DNA of 64,000 bases, from NCBI GenBank assembly GCA_013400975.1, contig WBMZ01012213.1, positions 248,001 through 312,000 of the forward strand, given 5' to 3'. This document shows, piece after piece, positions 11,112 to 22,680 of the stretch; the stretch's first letter is position 1, and each line of letters opens with the position of its first letter. A model generated the notes under the pieces. It was not told the origin of the DNA, made no database searches, and worked only from the letters and a program-made list of their open reading frames with translations. Made by a program: the position numbers and the translations under genes. This DNA comes from Atrichornis clamosus. Lineage: Eukaryota; Chordata; Aves; Passeriformes; Menuridae.

Positions 11112-12228
11112 CTGTATGAGAAATGGAATAACAGTAAGCAGTTTCTACTTTCAAAAGAAACAAATTAACTCTGCACATGTTTGTTGTTTATTCCAATAAA
11201 CAATGCACTTGTTAATTGGTACTCTACATCTGACTTTGGTTTTGCTTTAATGTATTTGGCCGTATTCACCATTCACTTATAACTCCTCCTTTCTCCACTT
11301 GGCAACATTAATAGAATGTTTTTCCACAATTTTTAAATCTGTTTCACATTGTGGACAATGTGCAATGGATATTGTCCTTTGTACTACTGTGAACATTGTC
11401 AATGTGAGTGCACTAGTACTGTCAATTGGCCTAAAAACCATGAAAAGGAAGATAAGAAAAAAATCAATCACATGCCAAAAGATCAACTTATTTTTAATTT
11501 GGACTGGATGGCATCAAAGATGCTTGCCTGTATCTCCAGAACAAAATAAGGAAATGAGCTTGAATCAACAGGAATAAAATTTATTTTCAGCACAGCAACA
11601 AGCAGTAAAGATTAAGAACACATAGGGAGCAGTCATGCTGAATTTAGGAAAATTTGAAAGATTAGAAAGCTTTTCAAAAATATGTTTTAAAGAGCAGGAA
11701 CTGGTCGCATCAAAAACCTTCACAAATCCTGTCAATTACCACAAAATATAAAATAAAAAAGATAATACGATTTACATTAGCTCGTATTAGTTACATAGTA
11801 GCTGGATATATGTAAGAAATGTCCAAGTAAGAACTAAATTGTGTGACCAAGTTAAAAAAGAAGCAATGTCAGCCAATATAGTTTCAGTTAGAACACAAAG
11901 CTATAGCAATATGCATCATACAGGCATCTAGCCAAGTGTGATTTTAACAAAATGTAAAAGGCTGCTTCAAATATTCCAATGCAATTTTCTTATAGACAGT
12001 ACTACTGCTATGTAAATTACACTGAAATTAAAAAAGCAATATAAAACAATAAGCCACTTTTCACTGTTAAAACATAGTGGACAGAAGAACAACGAAGGAG
12101 AAAGTTCATTAAAAAAAAGGTAACACTTGTTACAAATTTGTTCTTTATTTCAGCATCCTACAATCAGCCTAAAGCAGTGGCCTTATAATTTTACAACATT
12201 ATTTTCATTTACTGTTATATCTACTCAC
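11112..12228 (-). other. DOCK4 intron 6
   Basis: The intron is 1,117 bp, with donor GTGAGT and acceptor TCTCATACAG. No transposon was recognised. A 92-codon plus-strand open frame at 11299-11577 lacks any familiar feature and is treated as chance. Confidence 0.88.
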
Positions 12229-12377
12229 TCATTGCCCCAGTCGAGACGAGCAGTGATGTGTCGCTTGACATCCTTCATTCGATCATGGGTGAGATGGCCA
12301 ACGAGCACCTGCCTTCGCAGGTCCAGGATTTCATTCATTATGTGCCACAGCCGGTGAAAGAGATCCCCCTCATTCCT
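12229..12377 (-). CDS. DOCK4: DOCK4 exon 6: helical region
   Basis: This 149-nt exon follows the acceptor TATGTCGCAG and starts in frame with RNEGDLFHRLWHIMNEILDL. It continues through RRQVLVGHLTHDRMKDVKRH and ends ITARLDWGN plus two bases of a Glu codon. The donor is a perfect GTGAGT. The residues cover about 106 to 155. The segment is identical to human DOCK4 as I remember it, showing very strong constraint. It is alpha-helical in homologous DOCK structures and belongs to the module linking the SH3 domain to the DOCK N-terminal domain. Confidence 0.96.
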
Positions 12378-14036
12378 CTGCGACATAAAAATATAATTGC
12401 CTCTACATCACCTGTATAAGCTGACAATCCTAATAAATGCAGATATGGTGAGGAAATGAAGAAAACCCCTTCTTCCCCCTACTCAGTCATTTTTTCCCCA
12501 ATCGCACTGTGACCATTTTACCTGTGTGTGCGTGTGTGTTCATATAAAGTCATTTCAGAACTTGCCACAGACTCCGACTCTGCACCACACACATTCCAAT
12601 ATTTCACTCCAACTCCTTGTGTCTCACATGAGCATAGTCTAATGTACATGACATATTGACAAAAATTCAACAAAAAAGTTGTTTCATGACACAGCACCAT
12701 TTTATTCCAAGAGCACGTTCATTCTGTGTTGCTCTCATCCAAACTGAATATATGATCTGTAATTCAAGACTATTTGAACTTATACACATAAGGGGTAGAA
12801 AAAGCAATAGTTCTGAGCATTCAGACTCTGAACCACAGTGTCAATTTCTTTTAACCTTTTCTTGCATTGATATAACTCTACACACTACCACCTGACCATA
12901 AATAAATAGTATCACATAGACGGTATCTTGTCCAGACACTTCTTCATCTAACTGTGAAGTAGGAGAAATGTGAATATGATTGCTTTAAAACCACATCCTC
13001 CTACTCTAATTATATACCAGCTAAGGGCATAAACAATTTCCCGTAAAAGAACCTCTGTTTGGGAAGACTCTATTAACTCTTCCTTCACCAATTCTAAGCA
13101 CTTTTACCTGATATAGTTTTTCTGAGAACCTTTAGCTTGCGGAAATTACTGCAATCTCCATTTAAGTGATCCATCACACAAAGTTGAAAAAACGCTCCTA
13201 TCCAGATTTGTTCTGTTAATTCTTGCCAAAAACCCTAAGCCCATTTCCCTTTTCCTTCTTCCTATGAATAAAAGGCATAAAAATAAAGTTCAGCTACTTC
13301 GGCTGCATAAGTTAAAGCTAAAATTCACTTAGACAAACTATTAGTCTCCATCAATAACTTTTATATTCCAAGGGCTCTGACAAACTGCCATTTGATAAAT
13401 CTGCTCTTTTTCCTTCACATTCATGCACTTCTTAAGTTCACTAAAATGGGCATTAACTTATTGTTTGTCTTGGCTTTCTGTCTAGATGACCAGGGTATTT
13501 TGAACATGCAATAACAACAGCAGTGAAAAAAAATGTTGTGATAAAGAGAAACAACTGCAGTAAGAACAAGAGGGAAATATAAAAATTACAAGTAAATGAA
13601 AACAGAGGAAAAAAGGTCATAGAAAGAGCCCTTGAATTAGAAGCAAGAGACAAAATGGACTTTGTAGGAACACTATAGAGAACTAGACTGACAGTATGTT
13701 TTTCACAACTTTCCATCAGACACTGGCATATAGACCTTTCATTTGTATAGTTAAAAAACCAAATTGAGTAAACAAGAATTCAGATGCATCTTTGATCCTG
13801 GTATCTGATAAGTTCTACTGAAGTAAACTATTCATATGAACACAAGAGACATGCTAATGTTTCAACACTATGAATCTCAAAATAAAATTTTCAGGTATCT
13901 AAGCAATTAAAAACCAAACTGAATGTTTGGGTTGGTTTTTTTTTTTACATATACTTCAACTAAACCAGAGCATCTAAACAACAGAGTGTCTTTCGAGATG
14001 ACATTAAATCAAAGCAATATTATTTAGAGTACTTGC
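12378..14036 (-). other. DOCK4 intron 5, likely GC-AG type
   Basis: The intron is 1,659 bp. Read on the minus strand, exon 5 ends CTCTATGTG and the intron starts GCAAGTAC; the acceptor is TATGTCGCAG. Apart from the C at +2, the donor matches the U1-pairing consensus GTAAGT, which is how genuine GC donors usually look. A short TG/GC-type dinucleotide run lies at 12521-12540. A T-rich tract is at about 13930-13945. Confidence 0.85.
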
Positions 14037-14133
14037 CACATAGAGTTGTTTCCACATTGTTCCCCAGTCTCTTAGAGTTGATGTCATTTCTGTAATAACA
14101 GAATCTTCTGTTGGAATAACCATTTCAAATTGT
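14037..14133 (-). CDS. DOCK4: DOCK4 exon 5: helical region after SH3
   Basis: This 97-nt exon follows the acceptor GCATGTTACAG. Its first base completes the Gly codon of exon 4, and 32 codons follow, beginning QFEMVIPTEDSVITEM and ending WGTMWKQLYV (about residues 74 to 105). In DOCK1 and DOCK2 the equivalent helices pack against the ELMO C-terminal region, so the same role is inferred here. The exon is followed by GCAAGT, not GT, so it appears to use a GC donor. The only nearby GT lies three bases earlier and would remove the final Val in frame. The conserved family sequence LYVRNEG across the junction supports the GC donor. Confidence 0.94.
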
Positions 14134-15762
14134 CTGTAACATGCAGAAGAACACATGATATTACACAAGCATTACTAACCCCATTGCAGTTACTAATATA
14201 TAGACTTCCTACTGCCCACAGGGATGTCCATCAATCTACATGACCACTCCTGCAGGCCACGACACTTTCTATTTGTATATTTATTTAATCCCTATAGAAA
14301 AACTTCGGGTGAAAATAGTTTAATCCTCATGCAAAGTCTTGGTCACAGCAAAGTCAAGGTGAGTTTTTTTTACTATGAGATAAGCAGGTCAAAAACGACT
14401 TTCACAGCAGTATAATTCCTGCAGTTTCCAAAGTGATTTTGACACTTCACCTTTCATGCCTGGATTTCTTCTTTTGTGATATCTTGTCTCTCTTACTAAA
14501 TTAACATAACAATGTGACAGCCCTTGTACTGAATGGAAAACACAAACAAACAAAGAAAATAGAGGCAACAAAGATTTAACTCCTTGTAATTATTGTCATT
14601 GTGTCCACTAAAAAAAATATTCTGCCTTTAAGCTTTGTTTTATTGTGATGGTTTACAATTTTGTTTCACTGAACCTTCAGTTACAGCTAAAACTTTAAAA
14701 GGAGAAAGAATCCTAGGGCATGACAAACCACTTGTGGCTAGAACTTCATAGCAAACAACTGTGAGCTTAACAGTAACGTGGGGACATTTTCACCTGTGGA
14801 AATGAAACTTGTTTTAATATTATTACAGTCTCCATCATTATTTCTGCCCATTGTGAATAATGGACCTTCAACGCATTCATTTATGCTCCCAAAATAAAGG
14901 TCACTTAATAAAGGTTCAGGCATCCATCTATTATGAGAAATATCCTTACCTAAACAGGTTTTAAACTGTTTTGTATCAGTTCTCTACTAATAAATCCAAA
15001 TAAAGGATACAACATGAATGCTTACAAATTAAGAAAAACTTTGGAAAAAGCAGTTGAGTTAAGATAACATTGAGAAAAAATTTTTAAAAGTGATACCATC
15101 AAGGTAAGTTTTACATCAAAAAAAACCCAACAAACCAGTGTTTTTTTCAGTCAGACTATTTGAATTCCTAAACAAAAATTTAAAACTCATTTTAATGCCT
15201 TATTCTGGTTTTTATCAACTCTTCTAAAAACAAAAATACCTCAGTTGTTGTCAAAAATATAACATCTGAAGAAAAGAAGTAAAGGAAAAAAGTCTCAATT
15301 TATAGGTTTAATAAAATCTTTTACTATTAAATTGACACATTATTTTACTCTTTTTTGTAAAATGACAACTGTCTACCTTGGTAGAGCTGCTGCCCTCAAA
15401 GAAAATGGCTAATCTTAAACAGCAGGCTAAAAGACAGATTAATTCTGTACAGAATAATTTCTTCAAATTAAGGCTACGCCATTTTCATGCCAATCTTAAC
15501 ATATAATTGTTTTCTCTTTCCTCTAGACAACACAGGACAATATTCCCAGTTGTGTTCAGTGTCTTTTCAGGATACTGCATTCCAACTTTATGACTATATA
15601 GGAATATCAGGTTAGCTAAAGACAAGCATTTCAAGTCCAAGTGGCAGAAAGCGGAAGTAAAGATATCATAACAGAACAAAATCATTTACTTCACAAGCAA
15701 AAGATCTTTGGTCCACGTAGCTGATCATATTTAAATGTTTGAAATCAGAACATTTCACGTAC
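14134..15762 (-). other. DOCK4 intron 4
   Basis: The intron is 1,629 bp, with donor GTACGT and acceptor TGTTACAG. It is AT-rich with no recognisable element. Confidence 0.88.
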
Positions 15763-15818
15763 CCTTTGTTCTTAACACAAGCATTCTTCAAATGAATGTA
15801 GTTAGATGGAAATATGCC
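15763..15818 (-). CDS. DOCK4: DOCK4 exon 4: end of SH3 domain
   Basis: This 56-nt exon starts in frame after the acceptor TTTTATTTTTCAG and encodes GIFPSNYIHLKNACVKNK, followed by the first two bases of a Gly codon. The donor is GTACGT. GIFPSNYI is the classical SH3 signature of a 3-10 helix plus final strand, with the conserved Pro and Tyr of the ligand groove. It closes the SH3 domain at about residue 66. The following basic stretch starts the linker to the helical region. My recollection of human DOCK4 has Ser-Tyr-Val where this has Asn-Tyr-Ile. Confidence 0.95.
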
Positions 15819-18147
15819 CTGAAAAATAAAAAAGTTTAGGCAAAAAAAGTTCCCTTACATGAGTCTGGCATACGTGTAGTACCATTCAATATGCAAATGC
15901 ATGCTGAATTCAAAGTTCTCCAAATAATTAACAAAAAACACACACGAGGAAAGAATGCAATAACCAGTCAGTACAGCTCTAACAGAAACTAAAGTGCCAT
16001 ATTCAGTGGCGTTTAAATCCTTCAACACTTCAGAAAATTAAAAGATAAACACATGTAGAACATGCAGAAAATTGTTTGAGAGCTCCCTTATGGCAGATGG
16101 TTTTATTCATTATTCCCACCTTAACAAGAAACAGACCAGCTGCAGGGGATAACGTCTTATCAAACACGTCTTAAAAATAAGGATTTTCAGATAGGGATTT
16201 TCAAAATAAAGCCAAATAAATGAAGTTAACAATGTTCAATAAAGCTAAGTTAATAAAGAAAGTCAAAATAAAGTTTTATTTGGTGGCTACTATGCCTGCA
16301 GTGCACAGGAAAGTTGTGGCAGATGCCTGTCAAAGAGCCTGTGTCCTGCCAGGAGCAGCCCTTTTCTATTTGTTTAAGGGCTCTCCATCGTTCTCTTGAA
16401 CAGGCAGCGCTGCTGCAAGAGTGCTACTGCTCTTACGGTACCGCAACCCTCACAAACCAGCAGAAGCAAAATGAAGCAAGTCAGCTCCAAGCTTCCGGCT
16501 GGGAACGTAATACACTACAGCTCATGCAGTGAGGGAAAACACATATATGGTCTCCTCATAATAAGCACAGCTGCACACAGCTTTCCTTTTTGATGATGGT
16601 GTCCCATTTTCTTCAAACACGGGCATTAGACCTTTGACAAAAACACATTTACTATGTAGAGGCAACTGCCCTTGTAAATGTTCCTACTGTGCCGTAATGC
16701 AAAGTAGTTCAGGGGAGCATCTCCCAAGGACAGCAAGACATACAGCCTTGCAGGTGTAACAACATGCAAGGAAAGAGGACGGGTGCATATGCACCCTTAC
16801 TGCAGCCCAGCTGCCACAGATAACTTCTTCGAGTGTCAGAGACGGCAGAATAACAAGGGAAGAGTCTTGACAGCAGTACCAATAACAAGAGAAGTTACAA
16901 CACGCTCTTAATATTTTACTTCTGGAGAGACTGCCTTCAAAAATCCAATTCAGAAAATTGTTTGCATTCACACCAGGAAAGCAGAGAATATATATCTCAT
17001 TTCCTCACACATCAAGTCATGTTTAGAAAACCAATTCATAACTTTCATCACACATTTGACAGACCACAAAGTAAGACTGACAGCAAGCATGTGGTGAGAA
17101 TTGCAACAAAAGACACAAGATGCAATAACAAACCACAACTGCTCATGTCTTATAAATCAAACTGTAATATAAATCAATGAGGTCAAAATAGTAAACATCA
17201 GATTAGACTCTGTGGGTAAATTTATTGTTCACATCAACCTTCCATATAAAGAAAGGAAATGTATGTGATTAGAGACCATAGACCTTGGCATAAAAGGCCA
17301 ATGACTTGATATGAGCCCCTAGAAACTTTCAAAATTAATGTGTATGTGCCTCATCTTGCAACTGAAGCATCTTGGAAATGAAGGGAGGAAAATAAGAGCA
17401 AAGCTTACAATGCAGGTTAAAGGATCAACAGATGATTTAAGATCTATTTTTCCCATGAAAAACAAAATCTGTACAATCCCAGAGGCAAGACAACAGGACA
17501 GGTTAAGAAAATAGAAAGACAAATACGGCAGGTAAAGCTCAAACATACAACAACATGAACAGACACCGAAATATAAATTTCATAACTTTCTATGTATGAA
17601 TGCAGAAGAAATAAATCAGTGAAGTCTGGTTTAGAATACTATGCTACCATGGAAATCAAAGACTACACACCAAAGAAAATCAAAATGAACCATATATTTT
17701 AAATGGCAAGACATCTTTTATTCAATTGATACTCTGCAAGTGGCTCCTATAAACTAGCTGTCTCCACTGGCTGCTCTCTATTAATTCATAGTGTCAAGGA
17801 AAACAGACACAGTTTAACCAACTTTTCCAACAGTATTTACAATTTATATTCTCAGTAGTCTTTTCCCTTCAACTTAACTTCCTCTGAGTGGAAAATCTAA
17901 AAATCAGAAATGAAAGAAAATTCACCATAGCCTTGGATTTGTAAAGTGTACTATCCTAATACATTAAAGCATTGAAGAAGGGCAAACCATGTCCACATTT
18001 AATTAAAGTAATATCAATAATACACTTAACACTAAGCTCTAGTTTTCTTTTAAGAGTAAATATCATATACTTACAAGCAGACTATTAACTTTTAAAAAGT
18101 AAATATACATTTTTGCCAAAGAATGCAAAACTGTGATTGACCTTTAC
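15819..18147 (-). other. DOCK4 intron 3
   Basis: The intron is 2,329 bp, with donor GTAAAG and acceptor TTTTTCAG. A run of AATAAA-type repeats lies at about 16200-16280. A less AT-rich patch at about 16300-16900 produces overlapping short open frames on both strands. I recognise no gene in it. Confidence 0.85.
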
Positions 18148-18188
18148 CTTAACGTTGGGGTTTTTTAAGGCAAATCCTCTGTACCATC
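18148..18188 (-). CDS. DOCK4: DOCK4 exon 3: SH3 core with conserved Trp
   Basis: This very small exon (41 nt) is too short to be seen as an open frame. It follows the acceptor TTTCTTCACAG and begins with two bases that complete the Gly codon begun in exon 2. It then encodes WYRGFALKNPNVK and ends at AAG before the donor GTAAAG. The WYRG motif carries the first ligand-binding tryptophan of an SH3 domain, at about residue 42. The segment FALKNPNVK is the distal loop. Human DOCK4 has Ile in place of the Val in NPNVK, as far as I remember. The phase match on both sides (2 nt carried in, none carried out) supports the call. Confidence 0.95.
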
Positions 18189-19231
18189 CTGTGAAGAAAC
18201 AAAATTTTGCTTTTTAAAGTATGCAAATCATTTCCATATGTAAAACAGATTTCATCTTTCCCTTTTGGACAGATATGACAATTCCACAGTGCTGTCAGAC
18301 TACACCCATTGAAAAGACTTTCCATACAGTGAAAGGTATTTCTTTTAAACCAGCTCATATTCAGATTACTTAGTTCACGCAATTTCAGGAATTACTCTTT
18401 AACTCTGTATTCCTAAATGTTTCTAACAAGGTAACCCAAGTATATTCTGCATTGGACACCACACCAGTCAAAAACTAAATAGTTTCATATTAACTCTAAA
18501 CATTTACAAATCATTTCTGCACTTCAGGTTCTACATCTATCAACCACATTACTATACAAAATTCATAATATATTCAAATATATTCATATATGAATATATT
18601 CAAAATAATAGAGCCTATGCCTTCTAAAAGAACATTTCTTACAAGGTTAACCATATATAATCCTGATATGAAATTTAAAAACTCCAAATCCATATAAACC
18701 CAAATTATAGAAAAATGATAAAAGAATCAAATTGACAAACAAGCCTTATGTGTTAAGGAGGCAGATTATGAAAAAAAAAATGCAACTTTATTCCTCTTAC
18801 ACTAGCAACAGATATTTGCTAAAATTATATTTGCATTCTCTACCACAGAACAGAGGTAGAAGAGAATGCTTACACTGCTTTAAGATTTAAACTTGTGACT
18901 GATATAATTTGAAAGTGTCCTGATGGCAGTCAGGTTTGCCTCAGAAGTACCAGGAAAGCAGAAGAATCATGAGAGAACTCCTTTGTGTTATAACTCTTAT
19001 TCTCTTTAAATGTTTATTAAACAGAGAGACTAAATAAAAATGAATGAACAGCAAATTAATTATTATAGGATTAGAGCTCACTGGAATTTTGGAAAAAAAA
19101 ATTAAGAGGCCAGAATGTGTTATATTATTGACTTTAAAAATGTGTTAATTTAAGAAAATAAATGAATAGTAATGGGGTCCAACCACCAATACACAAAACT
19201 TAATTATCACTGGAATCACCTGTGAACTCAC
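18189..19231 (-). other. DOCK4 intron 2
   Basis: The intron is 1,043 bp, with donor GTGAGT at its right end and acceptor CTTCACAG at its left. It contains no recognisable transposon. A perfect 24-bp AT-rich palindrome lies at 18577-18600. Confidence 0.9.
18577..18600. repeat. 24-bp perfect AT palindrome
   Basis: AATATATTCATA followed by its exact reverse complement TATGAATATATT, within intron 2. It could form a cruciform or hairpin but is probably chance in AT-rich DNA. Confidence 0.9.
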
Positions 19232-19315
19232 CATCACATTTCTCTAATATTTGAACAGTGTCTCCAATCTCCAGTGACAGGCCATGTGGAACTGCCCCTC
19301 GAAAACCAGCAATTA
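19232..19315 (-). CDS. DOCK4: DOCK4 exon 2: first part of SH3 domain
   Basis: This 84-nt exon encodes about residues 13 to 41 (27 whole codons plus two split codons). It starts after the acceptor TTTTTCAG with the last two bases of a Val codon and ends GAT G before a good GTGAGT donor. The translation includes IAGFRGAVPHGLSLEIGD and then TVQILEKCD. The GLSLEIGD block followed by a hydrophobic strand is the SH3 pattern in which an acidic RT-loop region leads to the n-Src loop. SH3 domains of ELMO-binding DOCK proteins contact ELMO and the DHR-2 domain and contribute to autoinhibition (family knowledge). From memory, the human protein has Thr and Tyr where this one has Ala and His in GAVPHG. 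Confidence 0.95.
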
Positions 19316-22084
19316 CTGAAAAAGATAGTAAGTTTCAATTATTCACAACATTAAAATATAAATTGTTATTCCTAATGTTAACAAAAAATACTATATTACC
19401 AGGGAAAGTTATGTGTTAGAACAAAGGGGCTTACTAAAACTTAATAAACTGTGGAAAGAATTAGAGAAAGAATCATTAAGCCACTTTTATGAGCAGAAAA
19501 TTTAAAATACAGGATTTGGAAAAAAACCTAAACACTTACTGCCCTACCATACATGAATGGAAAGCTTGTACTGGAGAACACTATTAGCTAGACCGTAAGA
19601 ACCCCAAAGGACAGAAAGCATTTTATTCCAAATGCTTACACTAACACGTATTGGACCTCAGAATTTTGCAAGCTGAAAGTGCCAATATGTGCCAATATTT
19701 TTGTTGCCATCTATACCACTCATACACCATGAAAAGAAAACCTTATTTCACATTTGCTTAATGGATGCTATAGACCCAACACTGCATATAATCCCACATG
19801 TGAGGAAATGGTTATGGGGTGGAGGCCACTAAAGCACGTTATTCACTCCGATACACTGAGTGCACACAGTTTCCCCTGCAGCCTTGCCAAAGTCAGTGAA
19901 GGGAGGTCATGAGCTCAGGCTGGGACAAGAGCTACAGAAATGGCCTTCTCTTGCTGGAGATCAAACATGCTTCAGAAAAAAAACATCCACCAGAGCAGTG
20001 ATCTTCCCAAATACTTACAATGGTCACATTTTAAGTCTTATATCATTAGTTCTAAAACAATAGAAGGCTATTTTTTTTTCCACTCAAAATCAAAATAGAA
20101 TACCCAAGAGCCACTCAAAGTACTCATTCCTACAAATGTCAAAAATCCATTAACGTGCTAGATAGCAATTTAGCTATTCAACCCTGTGCTTACTACACTT
20201 GAAATGCTGAATTAAGATATTGCCTAATTCAGGCCATGAGACCAAGCAATAGTGCTTTTGATTCTCTGTATTGTAATCTCCTTTCAGAGCTTAATTTTGA
20301 AGTGGAAGAGGAAAATGGCCTATCCACCAGGGCACAATGCACAAAATGAGTTTGTAGTCTAACAGCAGCCTCACTGCTCTCAAATATCTACCCATCTAGA
20401 CAGGAAACCCCAAATCTCATAGGAAAGAAAAAAACTCCACTAATTCAAAAGGTATCACAAGAGTATGACAAGAAAACTTCACATGTGAAAGCCAAAAGCA
20501 TATGCATATATGCAAGGACAAATATATGCTCTTGCCTGCTGTCAGAGGTCTACCCTGCCACAAGCAAACACTACACTCAAACACAACATAACCTGTCATC
20601 CACCATCTGTGCTTGCCACGTTGTTCATCAAAGGCAGCAGGAGAGATTATCTGTCAGCAACCACAAAAACTGAAAATTCATTTGTGAATCTCTGAAAGAA
20701 AGTTCTGGATTTTAAGAGTAAACCAACAGGATATGGTTTATACTACAGGATGGCATATATCAAAATGTACCAGAAGTACGTTTTTGCCAAATCCTTCTTC
20801 AGAATTTGAAGTCTTCAAAACTCCTTGAATTCAATCATCACTTCAATCATCAGTAAATCATCACTGTGCTTAACTCACGGCCTTTATCCCTTTGAAAAAA
20901 TCCTGTGAGATTATATGCCTGGACAGTCCCTTAGAGTTTGATACAACATGTGACCAGTGTTTACAGCATTGAACCTCAAGTATGTGTATTTGATCAATCT
21001 TTATTCATTTTGGTGCTACTCCCACTCTTCAAGTTATTTACACAGAACTGAATACTGTGAGATAAGCACTATGAAAGAAAAAGCTACTTTGGTTCCAACA
21101 CCTTGATCAGGTACACCATTTTTAAAGCAAGTTAGCAGCAAGGCGCCATTTGTAGAGTGAAAAGGTTTGTCTAAGAGTTGAAAAAACCCAAGAAATTTTC
21201 AATTAATTCTTATACAAAGATCTGAAAATATAAAACAGTATATTATATAACTATGAAGAAATGAAAATAAAAAGAAAACTCCCTGAATACCAATACAATG
21301 TATATCTAAATTCCTCTATAGCACCAGAATGACAGGAGTCATTCTCGTCACCTTTCTAGTTTGAAAGAAGCAAAACTGAAATATGAAGCCTACCAAAATA
21401 GCACATACAGCAACTGAAATGAAGGAATTAAGTGAAGAAGCATGCAAGATCAAACCAAACCCTCATCTATTATTACAGTTGTGAGATGTCTTATTTTTAA
21501 ACTCCATGAAATTAAAAAAAAAAAAGACAGTAATTTTCTCCTTAAGAGCCAATATATCCTGTCACATTGTTATGATTTGATTTTGCTGTGACATTCATTT
21601 TTTATTAATTACTAGAGTTGCTAAAGATGTTGTTCTTTTTCTCTCCTTTTTTTAATAACAAATTTTTTAAAAAAGCTTACAGGACAAAAAGAGATTGAAA
21701 TCTGACACAGAGTAGAAAATAGCTAGAAATCATTTTAAAGCATGTATAGAAGAACAAAGTTATACCCTGAAATATCTTCTAGAAGGATGGCCTGCAGAGT
21801 ACCAAAAAAAGAAAGAAAGAAATGAGGGCATCACCTGTACCTCTGAGCCAGCACATTCACCTGATACACTTGAAAAACTCTGGCTGGATTCTTGCAGAGG
21901 CCTTGTGGTAAGGTCAGGCTCAAAACAGCTAGCCTGTGGTCTTTAGCAACATCATTCAAAGTAAAATAAAGAGCACTGCAGAGCAACAGAGGATTTAATG
22001 AAAAGCACGGGAACCCACACATAAACTTAGCCCACAAAGGTTTACTCTGTTAACTTTCTAATAATCAAGTCATGTTACAGAACT
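19316..22084 (-). other. DOCK4 intron 1, 3' end
   Basis: This is the 3' end of intron 1, read on the minus strand, ending in a TTTTTCAG acceptor at 19316. The sequence is AT-rich and single-copy in appearance. I see no exon or recognisable mobile element. A doubled TGCCAATAT lies near 19680-19700 (two NFI-like half sites), and short A-rich tracts occur. No open frame here is longer than about 70 codons. Confidence 0.6.
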
Positions 22085-22680
22085 GGGATCTAGACAGAAG
22101 GTGGCCATCGTAACAACTATTATAACAACTGGCAACAAGAGATAAGCACCGAGGTACTAAACAGCTATTTTGCCTCCATATTCAATGGCAACCTCTCTTC
22201 CCACACGTCTGGAGTGGATGAACAGCAGGATGGAGACTGAAGGCAGCAAAGTCCCTCCACTGTAAATAGCAGATTCATGACCACCTGAGAAATCTGAATG
22301 TACATAAGTCTATGGGGACCTAATGAGATGCATCCTAGAGTCCTGAGGGAATTGGCTGATGTAGTAATAGACTATTTACAAGAGCGTGTAGTGATAGGAC
22401 AAGTGGGAATGACTTCAAACTGAAGGAGGGCAGGTTAAGCTTATATATTAGAAAAAATACTGTGAGGGTGGTAAGGCAATAAAACAGGTTGCTCCATCCC
22501 TGTGAACATTTAAGACAAGATTGGGTGGCACTCTGAGCAACTTGATCTAGTAAAAAGTATTCCTGCTCACACCAGGGGTGTTGGAACGAGACGATTTTTA
22601 AGGTCTCTTCCAACTCTTCTATGATTATATAGATTCTGTAGAATTCTATAGAATCTATACATTAATCTGTTCTATGATTC
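22085..22680 (+). mobile_element. CR1 LINE fragment, 3' portion
   Basis: This plus-strand CR1 copy of about 540-600 bp is antisense to DOCK4. Recognisable pieces in order are TTTTGCCTCCATATTCAATG, the block TCTATGGGGACCTAATGAGA with GCATCCTAGAGTCCTGAGGG, then AACAGGTTGCTCCATCCC, CTGAGCAACTTGATCTAG, and the end TTTTTAAGGTCTCTTCCAAC followed by TTCTATGATTATATAGATTC. The tail has decayed into inverted AGAATCTATA / TATAGATTCT copies that can form a small hairpin (about 22628-22660). The element is 5'-truncated and its reading frame is broken. Confidence 0.88.

Noticed and set aside
16200..16280. Cluster of AATAAA motifs as a polyadenylation region
   Set aside because: They lie on the strand opposite to DOCK4 in AT-rich intron DNA, with no upstream plus-strand gene.
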